Below are positions 17,744-25,842 of a DNA stretch of 64,000 nt, piece by piece. The notes under the pieces are model-generated. The model did not search any database. It had not been told where the DNA came from and saw only the letters and a program-made list of their open reading frames with translations. The stretch lies in the NCBI RefSeq assembly GCF_000714815.1, contig NZ_JMIH01000016.1:124001-188000 (forward strand), read 5' to 3'. The stretch comes from Anditalea andensis. GTDB taxonomy: Bacteria > Bacteroidota > Bacteroidia > Cytophagales > Cyclobacteriaceae. A program made the translations under genes and the position numbers. Position 1 is the stretch's first letter; the number at the start of each line of letters is the position of its first letter.

Positions 17744-18364
17744 TTATTCCCCTTCTATATCCTCTTCCTCAGATTGAAAGGCATACAGGGTTTCATCTAA
17801 CTGAATAGTATCTTCATTAAACTCCTTTACAAATTTCCTGATTGTTTTCTCATCTATATATTCTACATTAAGCGCGGCATCGAGTCCTATACCAAATTCA
17901 TGATGGGTGTCTATATCGATAAATTCCTGCACCTTGACAGCTTCTTCTTCTTCCAGGTCCATGATCATTTCTGTCATAAACCATCCTATCTCCTCTTCAT
18001 CACTACTGAGCGGTTTTAAATTGCCGTTTTCATCTTCTTCATAATGAATTCCTTTAAAATTAGGGAATTTTTGGGCAGCCTTGTGTTCTGCCAGTTCGTA
18101 GATCTCACTGGCATGATGTAATCTAAGTGTATATAAGGCTGCATCATAGATTACTTCTTTATTTTCATATAGGCCTATAAATCTAAAATGATAAAATTCA
18201 TCAGAATTATCTTCGCTGGGCATAATTTTATATTCTTTGCCAATGGACTGTAATTCTTGTTTCAAACTTTCAATAGTTTCCGGCTTGAATCCATCGTTTT
18301 GATAGTGCATAAGTGGTATGGTGTTTATGTGTTGTTTAATCGTGGTCATAAATTTGGATTTCAT
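17744..18364 (-). CDS. conserved hypothetical acidic protein
   Basis: The 206-residue product is soluble and strongly acidic, with a C-terminal tail of Glu/Asp (FQSEEEDIEGE). It has no recognisable domain. The start could also be the Met at residue 6 (18349), since both lie in the same frame and neither has a strong ribosome-binding site. The next gene downstream is the HDAC-family hydrolase, 43 bases away on the same strand. Confidence 0.6.
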   Translation of the reverse strand: MKSKFMTTIKQHINTIPLMHYQNDGFKPETIESLKQELQSIGKEYKIMPSEDNSDEFYHFRFIGLYENKEVIYDAALYTLRLHHASEIYELAEHKAAQKFPNFKGIHYEEDENGNLKPLSSDEEEIGWFMTEMIMDLEEEEAVKVQEFIDIDTHHEFGIGLDAALNVEYIDEKTIRKFVKEFNEDTIQLDETLYAFQSEEEDIEGE

Positions 18365-18458
18365 ACTGGCTAATAATAAGGTTATACCAGCTCATAATTA
18401 AATACTGTTCGGAAATAAAATCAATTAATTAAATTACAACATTAAATATTAAAATAAA

Positions 18459-18932
18459 ATGATTTCGATAAAAAAAGATAAGGATTATGTGAAAGAATTA
18501 TTAAAATCTGAAGAGGGTCTACACCTGGACTTCAAACAGAGTATCACTAACCAGTTTAAAATATCGAAACCCATGGCTGCTTTTGCCAATACTTCTGGGG
18601 GGCGATTGATCATAGGTGTTTCAGATAAAAAGAAAGTGGTGGGAATAGATTATGAAGAAGAGATGTTCATGATAGAAGAAGCTAATCGCAAATACATCAC
18701 ACCCCCTATCAGGTTAAATTTTGAGGTATATGAAATAGAATACATAGAAGATGACCAATTAAATGACCCATTATTTATTTTAATAGTGAATATTCCGGAA
18801 AGCTCATCCAAACCTCATATGATAATTGGCGATAAAAATCACAATACCCTATATTATAGGATTGGTGATAAATCTTTGCCATCAAACCGTCCTGATTCAC
18901 ACGGATTAACGCCCCCCCAGCGAAACTCCTAG
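18459..18932 (+). CDS. AlbA_2 (Schlafen-like) putative DNA-binding protein, probably C-terminally truncated
   Basis: The 157-residue product has the AlbA_2 domain pattern: EEGLHLDFKQSI near residue 19, MAAFANTSGGRLIIGVSD at about 38-55, and the RIGDKSLPS segment near 138. The domain is found in transcription regulators and defence-related proteins, where it may bind nucleic acid. The family usually continues some 50 residues beyond the RIGDKS motif. Here it stops after 19 unrelated-looking residues. These run 27 bases into the 3' end of the convergent holin-like gene, so the end has probably been lost through rearrangement. That the family is longer is recalled and not checked. Confidence 0.65.
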   Translation: MISIKKDKDYVKELLKSEEGLHLDFKQSITNQFKISKPMAAFANTSGGRLIIGVSDKKKVVGIDYEEEMFMIEEANRKYITPPIRLNFEVYEIEYIEDDQLNDPLFILIVNIPESSSKPHMIIGDKNHNTLYYRIGDKSLPSNRPDSHGLTPPQRNS

Positions 18933-19268
18933 TAATGAATTGATAAGTGAAAGTATAAAACTAAAGAGTAAGGCCCACCAAAAGCCGCTCACTGCAAATC
19001 CAGGAATAACTTCTGCTGCGATAAGAATAATCAATCCGTTGATGACCAGAAGAAAAAGTCCTAATGTTATTACCGTTATAGGAATTGTAAGGAAAATCAA
19101 TATCGGTTTGACTGTAATGTTTAAAAGCGCGATCATTGCTGCCACTACCAATGCAGTCAGGTATCCGTCTACAGCCACACCAGGCAATAAAAAAGCAGTG
19201 ATCAAAACCGCCAGGGCAGCGACTACTAACTGTAACAAAATTCCCATCGTATCTCTGGATCTACTCAT
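18906..19268 (-). CDS. phage_holin_4_2 family membrane protein
   Basis: The 120-residue product is almost entirely four hydrophobic helices. It has the family features FLLPGVAVDGYLTALVVA, LLNITVKPILIFLTIPIT and GLFLLVINGLIILIAAEVIPGF. Despite the family name, these are ordinary chromosomal membrane proteins of unknown function, and there is no phage context here. It overlaps the convergent AlbA_2 gene by 27 bases. Confidence 0.88.
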   Translation of the reverse strand: MSRSRDTMGILLQLVVAALAVLITAFLLPGVAVDGYLTALVVAAMIALLNITVKPILIFLTIPITVITLGLFLLVINGLIILIAAEVIPGFAVSGFWWALLFSFILSLINSLLGVSLGGR

Positions 19269-19419
19269 ATTCGTTTAAAATTATATTCAGTTATAGGAAT
19301 TATTACCTCCCTACTTGTCGTTAACAAATTATCCTCCAAAAATAACAGAAGAAACCTGATTTTTGTCATGGCTGTTAAAATTTACCCTCCGGTATTTTAA
19401 TTTTGAAGGATTTTGAAAG

Positions 19420-19428
19420 TATCTTTAC
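19420..19428 (+). promoter_or_regulatory. possible -7 element for the desaturase gene
   Basis: TATCTTTAC resembles the Bacteroidota -7 consensus TAnnTTTG with one change and lies 26 bases before the GTG start. The -33 match is poor. Confidence 0.25.
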
Positions 19429-19454
19429 AGCAGTTTTACATAAAATATAATTAA

Positions 19455-20204
19455 GTGATCCTAATCGTATTCTTCTTATTGCACTGGTATTTCTCTTTGT
19501 TTTGTCAAAGCTTCTTCCTACATAGATATGCCGCTCACCAGATGTTTGTCATGACTAAGTTTTGGGAAAAGTTTTTTTATGTCTTTACTTGGATCTGCCA
19601 GGGTAGCTCTTATTTATCACCCAGGGCCTATGCTGTACTGCACAGGATGCATCATGCCTATAGTGATACCCCACAAGACCCTCATAGCCCGCATCACACG
19701 GAAAACCTTTTTACCATGATGTGGAAAACTAAAAACATTTATAACGAGTATTTTTCGTTCAGACTGAAGCCAGAAGAAAGGTTTTCAAAAGATGTTCCCG
19801 ATTGGAACAAATTCGATCTTTTGGCCGATTCTATGGTGGCCCGAGTTGGATGGGGATTGTTCTATGTATTAATTTATGTATTAAGCATCAGCATATTTGA
19901 ATTGCCGGGCACGCATTGGGCCATGTATTTCTTACTTCCTATCCATTTTATGATGGGGCCTGTTCACGGTGCTATTGTCAACTGGAGCGGGCATAAGTAC
20001 GGATATGCCAATTTTGATAATAATGATAAATCTAAAAACTCATTACTGCTTGACTTTCTTATGTTAGGCGAATTGTTTCAGAACAATCACCATAAACTGC
20101 CCAAAAGAGTAAATTTTGCAGTTAAATGGTATGAATTTGATCCTACCTATCCCATAGTTAAATTGCTTCATGCTACCAAAATCATAAAGCTCAGACCAGC
20201 TTAA
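19455..20204 (+). CDS. membrane acyl-CoA/fatty acid desaturase
   Basis: The 249-residue di-iron enzyme introduces a double bond into fatty acyl chains at the inner membrane. The three histidine boxes are visible: HRYAAH at 23-28, HRMHHAYSDTPQDPH near 64-78, and QNNHHKLP near 214. Hydrophobic helices lie between them. No ATG fits, and the frame starts with GTG at 19455 without a clear ribosome-binding site. It is monocistronic with a strong terminator. Confidence 0.87.
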   Translation: MILIVFFLLHWYFSLFCQSFFLHRYAAHQMFVMTKFWEKFFYVFTWICQGSSYLSPRAYAVLHRMHHAYSDTPQDPHSPHHTENLFTMMWKTKNIYNEYFSFRLKPEERFSKDVPDWNKFDLLADSMVARVGWGLFYVLIYVLSISIFELPGTHWAMYFLLPIHFMMGPVHGAIVNWSGHKYGYANFDNNDKSKNSLLLDFLMLGELFQNNHHKLPKRVNFAVKWYEFDPTYPIVKLLHATKIIKLRPA

Positions 20205-20212
20205 AATTCCAG

Positions 20213-20237
20213 CCGCCATACCTTGGCGGTTTTTTTT
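20213..20237 (+). terminator. Rho-independent terminator after the desaturase gene
   Basis: A 6-bp GC-rich stem (CCGCCA with TGGCGG), five-base loop and eight T in a row lie nine bases after the stop. Confidence 0.9.
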
Positions 20238-20394
20238 ACCCTAGTCAACTAATTTTTAATTATTTTAACTAATTCTTTTTTATTTTCGGTATTTTTATTA
20301 ATTTTAAAAAGTTGTAAGAAAGATTATAACATTTACTTGTTTTATTGAAACTAACTGATTAAGTTGACGGACAAACCAAACAAATTAAAATAGT

Positions 20395-20763
20395 ATGAGA
20401 GAATTAACCCGCGCAGAAGAACAGATTATGCAGATTTTATGGGACATTGACAAAGGATTTGTCAAAGATGTCCTGGCTAAAATGACTGAGCCAAAACCTG
20501 CCTACAACACCGTTTCTACCATTATCCGTATATTGGAGAGAAAGGGTTTTGTTAAGCATAAGGCTTACGGTAAATCTCATGAGTACTATCCTATAGTAAC
20601 CAAAGACCAGTACAGAAGCTTTTCTATCAAAAATTTACTTACCGGATACTTTGGTGGCTCTTTTACAAAACTTACTTCTTTTTTCGCTAAAGATGAGAAC
20701 TTGGATGTAAAGGAATTGGAAAAACTTATGGATGAAGTGAAAGAAGATGTGGTAAATCAATAA
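20395..20763 (+). CDS. BlaI/MecI/CopY family transcriptional repressor
   Basis: The 122-residue winged-helix repressor matches BlaI throughout: LTRAEEQIMQILWDIDKGFVKDVL, the recognition-helix segment YNTVSTIIRILERKGFVKHK, and a C-terminal dimerisation helix. Family members repress their own operon until the partner M56 peptidase is activated. Its stop lies three bases before the peptidase gene, the usual pair arrangement. Targets other than this operon cannot be read from the sequence. Confidence 0.93.
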   Translation: MRELTRAEEQIMQILWDIDKGFVKDVLAKMTEPKPAYNTVSTIIRILERKGFVKHKAYGKSHEYYPIVTKDQYRSFSIKNLLTGYFGGSFTKLTSFFAKDENLDVKELEKLMDEVKEDVVNQ

Positions 20764-20766
20764 TCT

Positions 20767-22512
20767 ATGGCTGGGATCATCGACTATATTTGGCAGAGCA
20801 CCTTTTGTTTATTGTTCCTTTACGGAATTTATTGGTGCTTTCTAAAAGACGAGAAAGTTTTCACATTTACAAGGATATTTATATTAATTGCCCCGATCCT
20901 TGCACTGCTTTTTCCAATGATCGAGATCCCGGTAGATTTTAAAAAACCAAGCATTTCTCTTGAAAACACAAATTTCTATCAGGTGCTTTCTGTACAGGAA
21001 GCACCTGTAGAAATAGCCGGTCAATATGGCTTACCTGAAATCACCGTCAGGAGTACCAGATTGCCTATCTTATGGGAGATTAAAGATTATATTTTATTTG
21101 GTTACATTATCGTAGTATTTTTTCTTACAATAAGGCTCGTTTGGCAGCTTACCCAGTTACAGATGCTCACCAGAAAAGGTTGGTATCAATCTGTATTTAT
21201 TCTGAAAGGCAATTATTTACTCGTCCCCACATTCGGTCTATCCCCTATTTTCTCTTTTTTTAATAAGTTATTCTGGGACAATACTGAGCAACTAGCGCCT
21301 GAAGAAAAGAACCAGATCATTCAACATGAAAACGAACATATACGCCAGGGCCATTCATATGATGTAATATACTATCAGGGATTATCAATCCTGTTTTGGT
21401 TCAACCCGGCCATTCACCTAATGCGGACGGCATTAGTAGATATCCATGAATACCTAGCTGACGAAAAAGTCTTGCAAGTCACTGCAGACAAAGACAATTA
21501 TAAGAAGTTGATTATCAAAATAGCATTTAAAGGCCTGGATCTTCCTATCGGGAATCATTTCATCAGATCTACTACTTTAAAAAGAATCTTAATGATGAAA
21601 AAATCATCTAAAATTAATTGGGTGAAATCATTGATGGTCATACCGCTGACTTTCATGCTATTAGCGCTGGTATCCATGAAATCCAATGAACCAATCCTAT
21701 CAGAACAGGAAAAAAAGGATATTTCAATTGCAACACTTGATAGGCAACTACGTATGGCCCAGGATTCTCTTGAAGTGGGAATCAAAGTAAGGAAAATAAC
21801 CAATCCCAAACACTATGAATTTATAAGTCCCTTAAAGGATGGTGTCCTAAAGGCACAACTTGGAGAATTAGTATATGAAATAACGAATATAAATTCAGAT
21901 GAAGAATACATTAAAACAATGGGGTTACTGGCCTCATTACGTTTAAATTCATCAATTTCAAAAAATTATGATGGAATATACAAAGTCCATCAAGTAGACG
22001 AAATCCCTAAAATACAGGGAACTGAAGACTGGAATAAATATCTATACGAAAAGGCGCCTATACCCGAAAAAGAAAAAAAATTAGGGCTTTCAAATTCTAT
22101 AGAAATGGAATTTATAGTAAACATAGATGGTACTATATCCAATCCAGTGATAAAGAAAAGTTTTGGAGGGGGATTGGATGAAAAATTATTAAGTGCTCTT
22201 ATCAGCCAAGAAGCTCCAAAATGGTTACCAGGTAAAATCGGTAATCGGAATGTAGCCGTGGTAGTTACAACTGAATTACAATATATCACTCATAACCATC
22301 CTACTGAGGTACACTCATTTTTCCCAGGTGAAGATATCTCTTCAGATTTGCAAGTTTTTGAGGGGAAAATCAGTAAGAGAACATTAAGGGGCGAACCTAT
22401 TTATGATGTGGTACAGGAGCCACCTATCCTTTTCAGCGGTATAGAAGCGTGGAATAGATATCTATCAAAAAATTTAAAATATCCTGTTTCAGCTAGGGAA
22501 AATAGTAAGTAG
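20767..22512 (+). CDS. BlaR1-type M56 metallopeptidase with TonB-C domains, prematurely stopped
   Basis: The membrane-embedded signalling peptidase has several N-terminal helices (about 8-24, 32-50, 108-128). The zinc motif HENEH lies near residue 187, with the third ligand in DIHEYLADE, and another helix is near 290. A first TonB-C-like domain (about 435-510) follows, then the beginning of a second. The frame ends at a TAG after 581 residues, inside the second domain, and the missing half is readable just downstream. The N-terminal peptidase is intact, so BlaI cleavage could still work. The pair is probably a stress- or antibiotic-responsive switch. Confidence 0.85.
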   Translation: MAGIIDYIWQSTFCLLFLYGIYWCFLKDEKVFTFTRIFILIAPILALLFPMIEIPVDFKKPSISLENTNFYQVLSVQEAPVEIAGQYGLPEITVRSTRLPILWEIKDYILFGYIIVVFFLTIRLVWQLTQLQMLTRKGWYQSVFILKGNYLLVPTFGLSPIFSFFNKLFWDNTEQLAPEEKNQIIQHENEHIRQGHSYDVIYYQGLSILFWFNPAIHLMRTALVDIHEYLADEKVLQVTADKDNYKKLIIKIAFKGLDLPIGNHFIRSTTLKRILMMKKSSKINWVKSLMVIPLTFMLLALVSMKSNEPILSEQEKKDISIATLDRQLRMAQDSLEVGIKVRKITNPKHYEFISPLKDGVLKAQLGELVYEITNINSDEEYIKTMGLLASLRLNSSISKNYDGIYKVHQVDEIPKIQGTEDWNKYLYEKAPIPEKEKKLGLSNSIEMEFIVNIDGTISNPVIKKSFGGGLDEKLLSALISQEAPKWLPGKIGNRNVAVVVTTELQYITHNHPTEVHSFFPGEDISSDLQVFEGKISKRTLRGEPIYDVVQEPPILFSGIEAWNRYLSKNLKYPVSARENSK

Positions 22513-22856
22513 GATTTTGTATATATCGTATTTACAGTAATCGAAGAAGGAGAAAAAGTTAATCCGGAATTTATAAAGAGCTTGGGTTATGGTGTTGGCT
22601 TGTCAACGGTTCACCATTCTGGCAGCCCGGCACACTCAATGGCAAGCCTGTCAATGTAAATATGATGTTTCCAATAGAGTTTAAAATAGCTGATAGTAAA
22701 CATCATCGGCAACAAATCGATTTAGGTGATGTACCCAATACCCTTCCGATAATCACTGTAACTGGATACGGATCGAAAAATAACGAAATAGGAAAAATCA
22801 ATATTTTGACTGATAGTCATGTAGTTTCGAGATATTTCCTCGATATTTTAAATTAA
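22513..22856 (+). pseudogene. severed C-terminal end of the M56/TonB-C protein
   Basis: Right after the TAG the same frame continues with DFVYIVFTVIEEGEK and SLGYGV, typical of a TonB C-terminal domain. From about 22600 the domain continues in another frame (VNGSPFWQPGTLNGKPVNV, then MMFPIEFKI) and runs to the TAA at 22854-22856. So there are two lesions: a nonsense codon, and a frameshift that also lacks the few residues normally found between GYGV and the W-x-PG motif. The tail after the domain (about 45 residues) is unfamiliar. Confidence 0.75.
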
Positions 22857-23061
22857 TATGGACCATCCCCTTCTCATTAATTTTTATTAATAGGATTCTT
22901 GTCTTTGACAAAAGAATCTATATTCCTATATATTTTGTTCCTCTTACCGGTATATTGAGCTTTATAAGATTATAAATGGTATTATTAATAATAGGATGAT
23001 CCAATAAAAATTTTAATGCTTATACATTCTATAAAGATTTGAATTCCAATTTCATTAGATG

Positions 23062-23652
23062 CTATTTCCTTAGATCTTCTAACATTAAAGGGTCTAATGG
23101 TGATATTGCCGGACCATAATAGTTCGTCAGCACACCGTTTTCATCTATCAGATATTTACTGAAGTTCCAGTCAGGCTGCTGCCTGTTCCAGCCATTCTGT
23201 TTGGGATCTGTCAGCCACCGATATATAGGATTTTGCTGCTCCCCTTTTACTACACTGCTCTTTTTTGACAGTGGAAATGTCACACCATAGTTCAGCTTAC
23301 AAAATTCCGATATCTGATTATCGCTACCTTTTTCCTGTTCCTTAAAATCATTGGCAGGAAAACCTACAATTGCAATGGTATCCTGTAGTTTTTCATGCAA
23401 TTGCTGTAGCTCCTCAAATTGACCTGTATATCCGCAATTGGAAGCGGTATTGACCAAAAGCACCTTTTTACCCTTGAATTCCTTAAAATCAAGCTCCCTG
23501 CCATCATTCTGTTGGACTTTCAGTTGGTGAAATGGAACAATTGGTTTAGCTTTTGTATCGTTGCTGATCATTCTACCTTTTTCTCCGGATGACTTGCTTG
23601 CCCGCATGATCACAGGATATAGTTTTTTAAGTAGCTTTTGTTTAAAATTCAT
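23062..23652 (-). CDS. glutathione-peroxidase-family thiol peroxidase
   Basis: The 196-residue peroxidase has the peroxidatic Cys73 in NTASNCGYTGQ, the Gln/Trp partners in GFPANDF and PDWNFSKYLI, and lacks selenocysteine. Bacterial Cys-GPx enzymes usually use thioredoxin to reduce peroxides. A 35-residue basic N-terminal extension with SKSSGEKGR precedes the domain. No clear signal peptide is present. It is the last gene of a minus-strand group including the LLM oxidoreductase, Ohr and OhrR, all linked to oxidative stress. Confidence 0.9.
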   Translation of the reverse strand: MNFKQKLLKKLYPVIMRASKSSGEKGRMISNDTKAKPIVPFHQLKVQQNDGRELDFKEFKGKKVLLVNTASNCGYTGQFEELQQLHEKLQDTIAIVGFPANDFKEQEKGSDNQISEFCKLNYGVTFPLSKKSSVVKGEQQNPIYRWLTDPKQNGWNRQQPDWNFSKYLIDENGVLTNYYGPAISPLDPLMLEDLRK

Positions 23653-23677
23653 ATTTTACATTATTTTAGGGGTATTC

Positions 23678-24700
23678 CTATAGGGAAACCAATTGTTTTT
23701 CTTTCATTATATCGGAAAAAATTCTGTAGGATTCCACCCTATCCTCATGGTCATATACATAACACGCCACCATCAGTTCATTCACACCCGTATCTTGTAG
23801 AAACTGGCTAGTCTGTTGCTCCACTGTAGATTTGCTTCCGACAAAGGCATATTTCATCATCCTCTGGAAGGTAGGATCCTGTGAGATCTGTTTTAACTCC
23901 TGGGTCATTTTAATCGGAGGTTGCATATAGTCCATTTGATTGGTCAGTACTCCCAGCATCATCCTGATCATCGTGGTGGATAGTCGCTCTGCCTCTTGAT
24001 CTGTATCAGCCGCTATTACATTGATACACCCGATGGTATAGGGTTCCTTGAGATACTTGGACGGCTGAAACTGGTTGTAATAAATATTAAGTGCCTCATG
24101 CAGCTGCCCTGGGGCAAAATGACTGGCAAAAGCATAGGGAAGTCCCTGCTTGGCAGCCAGATGGGCGGAATCTGTACTTGATCCTAGAATGTATATAGGT
24201 ACGGCTACTCCTTCTGCCACCGTGGCCCTTACTTTTGAAATACGGTTTTCTGTTGAGAAATACTGCTGGATCTGCCTTACCTCTTCCGGAAATTTAAATA
24301 CCGACTTCATCCTGTCAGACCGGATGGCATGTGCAGTTTCCTGATCGGTACCGGGTGCCCTGCCCAGTCCTAGATCTATGCGGCCTGGATATAGATTTCC
24401 CAAAGTGCCAAACTGCTCAGATACGATCAGCGGTGAATGGTTGGGCAGCATGATGCCTCCTGAACCTACTCTTATAGATTTGGTACCCCCAGCTATATGG
24501 CCTATCAGGATAGCAGTAGCTGAACTAGCTATGCTGATCATATTATGATGCTCCGCTAGCCAAAACCTGTTGTATCCAAATGTTTCCGCTTTTTGGGCCA
24601 GGTCCAGACTGTTTTTAAAAGTCTGCTCTATAGTGGTATTGCTGCTTACTCCAGCCAGTTCTAATATAGAATACGGAATTTTTTTATGGGTTGCTGTCAT
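23678..24700 (-). CDS. LLM class flavin-dependent oxidoreductase
   Basis: The 340-residue product is a luciferase-like TIM-barrel flavoprotein. Its motifs are YSILELAGVSS at the N-terminus, FWLAEHHNM near residue 45, RVGSGGIMLPNHSPL near 77-91, GRIDLGLGRAPGTD, and a C-terminal VGSKSTV. These fit the MsnO8-like subgroup, which uses reduced FMN and oxygen on unknown substrates. It sits 25 bases before the GPx gene, and a gap of 85 bases separates it from ohr. A role in handling oxidised organics is inferred from the neighbourhood only. Confidence 0.9.
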   Translation of the reverse strand: MTATHKKIPYSILELAGVSSNTTIEQTFKNSLDLAQKAETFGYNRFWLAEHHNMISIASSATAILIGHIAGGTKSIRVGSGGIMLPNHSPLIVSEQFGTLGNLYPGRIDLGLGRAPGTDQETAHAIRSDRMKSVFKFPEEVRQIQQYFSTENRISKVRATVAEGVAVPIYILGSSTDSAHLAAKQGLPYAFASHFAPGQLHEALNIYYNQFQPSKYLKEPYTIGCINVIAADTDQEAERLSTTMIRMMLGVLTNQMDYMQPPIKMTQELKQISQDPTFQRMMKYAFVGSKSTVEQQTSQFLQDTGVNELMVACYVYDHEDRVESYRIFSDIMKEKQLVSL

Positions 24701-24785
24701 ATTGGTTAAATATTAAGATACGAGCATTATTGGCGCTCTTTAATAAAATGAATAGGCTATCGAATGAAACTAAAAAATGTAGGTT

Positions 24786-25223
24786 TTAAGCCCCTTCATC
24801 CTCTCCTGTTTTGATTAGAAGTTCCACCTCTATATTTCCTCTGGTGGCGTTGGAATAAGGACATACTTTATGGGCCGAAGCGACCAGCTGCTCTGCTGTC
24901 TGCTGATCCACACCCGGTACTTTTACTTCCAGCGTAACAGAAAGGCCAAATGCTCCATCCTCAGATTTCCCCAATTTTACGTGGGCAGTGGTACTTGTGG
25001 TTCCTGTTTTTATTTTTTTGTTTTTGATCACCAAATTAAGGGCACTGTCAAAGCAGGCTGCATACCCGCCCGCAAAAAGAATTTCAGGATTAAGGTAGTC
25101 CCCCTTAGGTCCCCCCAATGATTCCGGGGAGCGGACCTCTACGTCAAGTGCACCTGTTTCAGACTTAACTTTACCATTTCTGCCTCCCGTGGCAGTAGCA
25201 TATGTACTATATAATATATTCAT
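24786..25223 (-). CDS. ohr: organic hydroperoxide resistance protein Ohr
   Basis: The 145-residue OsmC-fold peroxidase carries both conserved cysteines, Cys57 in GGYAACFDSAL and Cys121 in AHKVCPYSNATRGN. This is the Ohr rather than the OsmC subgroup pattern. It reduces organic and lipid hydroperoxides with lipoylated-protein partners. The adjacent, same-strand ohrR gene, 36 bases upstream, is the standard partner. Confidence 0.94.
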   Translation of the reverse strand: MNILYSTYATATGGRNGKVKSETGALDVEVRSPESLGGPKGDYLNPEILFAGGYAACFDSALNLVIKNKKIKTGTTSTTAHVKLGKSEDGAFGLSVTLEVKVPGVDQQTAEQLVASAHKVCPYSNATRGNIEVELLIKTGEDEGA

Positions 25224-25259
25224 GATATTTGATTTTTTTTTAAAATATAATAATTTAGT

Positions 25260-25685
25260 TTATTCCGGTATTTGATCCATTAATCTGCTCAGTGTTGCAG
25301 CAAATTGTTTTAACTCCTGGGCATCTATGGTGACTGACTGGGTAAAGTGTTCAGGTATACACAGGGCTTTTTGTTTTAAAGCCGTTCCCCCTTCTTTTAA
25401 GCTTACTTCCACAACCCTTTCGTCTAACATACTTCTTTGCCTATGTATGAGGTCTTTGGATTCCATTCTTTTGAGCAATGGAGTGAGTGTCCCACTATCC
25501 AACATCAAATGATGGCCAAGCTCCTTTACGGATATCCTGTTTTTCTCCCAAAGCACCAACAACACAAGATACTGGGGATAGGTAAGATCCAGCTCCTCTA
25601 AAATGGGCCTATATAATGAAGTAATATGCCTGGAAAGGGCATATAGTTTAAAACACAACTGGTTTTTAAGTGAAAGCTTATCCAT
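25260..25685 (-). CDS. ohrR: OhrR, MarR-family organic peroxide sensor repressor
   Basis: The 141-residue winged-helix repressor has the redox-sensing Cys11 in QLCFKLYALSR, the recognition region LGHHLMLDSGTLTPLLKRME, and the wing RSMLDERVVEVSL. Oxidation of the N-terminal Cys releases DNA and induces ohr. No second C-terminal Cys equivalent to that of Xanthomonas is apparent; there is one Cys in KALCIPEHF. A perfect palindrome upstream is the likely operator. Confidence 0.93.
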   Translation of the reverse strand: MDKLSLKNQLCFKLYALSRHITSLYRPILEELDLTYPQYLVLLVLWEKNRISVKELGHHLMLDSGTLTPLLKRMESKDLIHRQRSMLDERVVEVSLKEGGTALKQKALCIPEHFTQSVTIDAQELKQFAATLSRLMDQIPE

Positions 25686-25705
25686 ATGGCAAAGTTAACA
25701 AAAAT

Positions 25706-25725
25706 TTAAATTGCACACAATTTAA
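25706..25725. promoter_or_regulatory. probable OhrR operator palindrome
   Basis: TTAAATTG and CAATTTAA form a perfect 8-bp inverted repeat around CACA, 21 bases before the ohrR start codon. AT-rich palindromes containing AATTG/CAATT are typical of OhrR sites. On the minus strand a TAACTTTG (25690-25697), resembling a Bacteroidota -7 element, lies between it and the ATG, so binding would block the promoter. A transcript from that element would start at or very near the ATG. Confidence 0.6.
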
Positions 25726-25842
25726 TTTACCACAATTAATAACCTTTATTGAAGATCTAAATAGCCCTACAAGAAATTTTGGCTAAATACTCCGATTTAT
25801 TCATTTTGCCCTTATATTTAATATTTTAAAATGTAAAAAAGA

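Noticed and set aside
18906-19268. 'Phage holin' family name as a sign of a prophage
   Set aside because: The family is a common chromosomal membrane protein, and no phage structural, lysis or integration gene is near.
20311-20330. Imperfect dyad GTTGTAA-N6-TTATAAC before blaI
   Set aside because: One mismatch in an AT-rich tract and no match to the TACAnnTGTA type of BlaI site, so it is not called as an operator.
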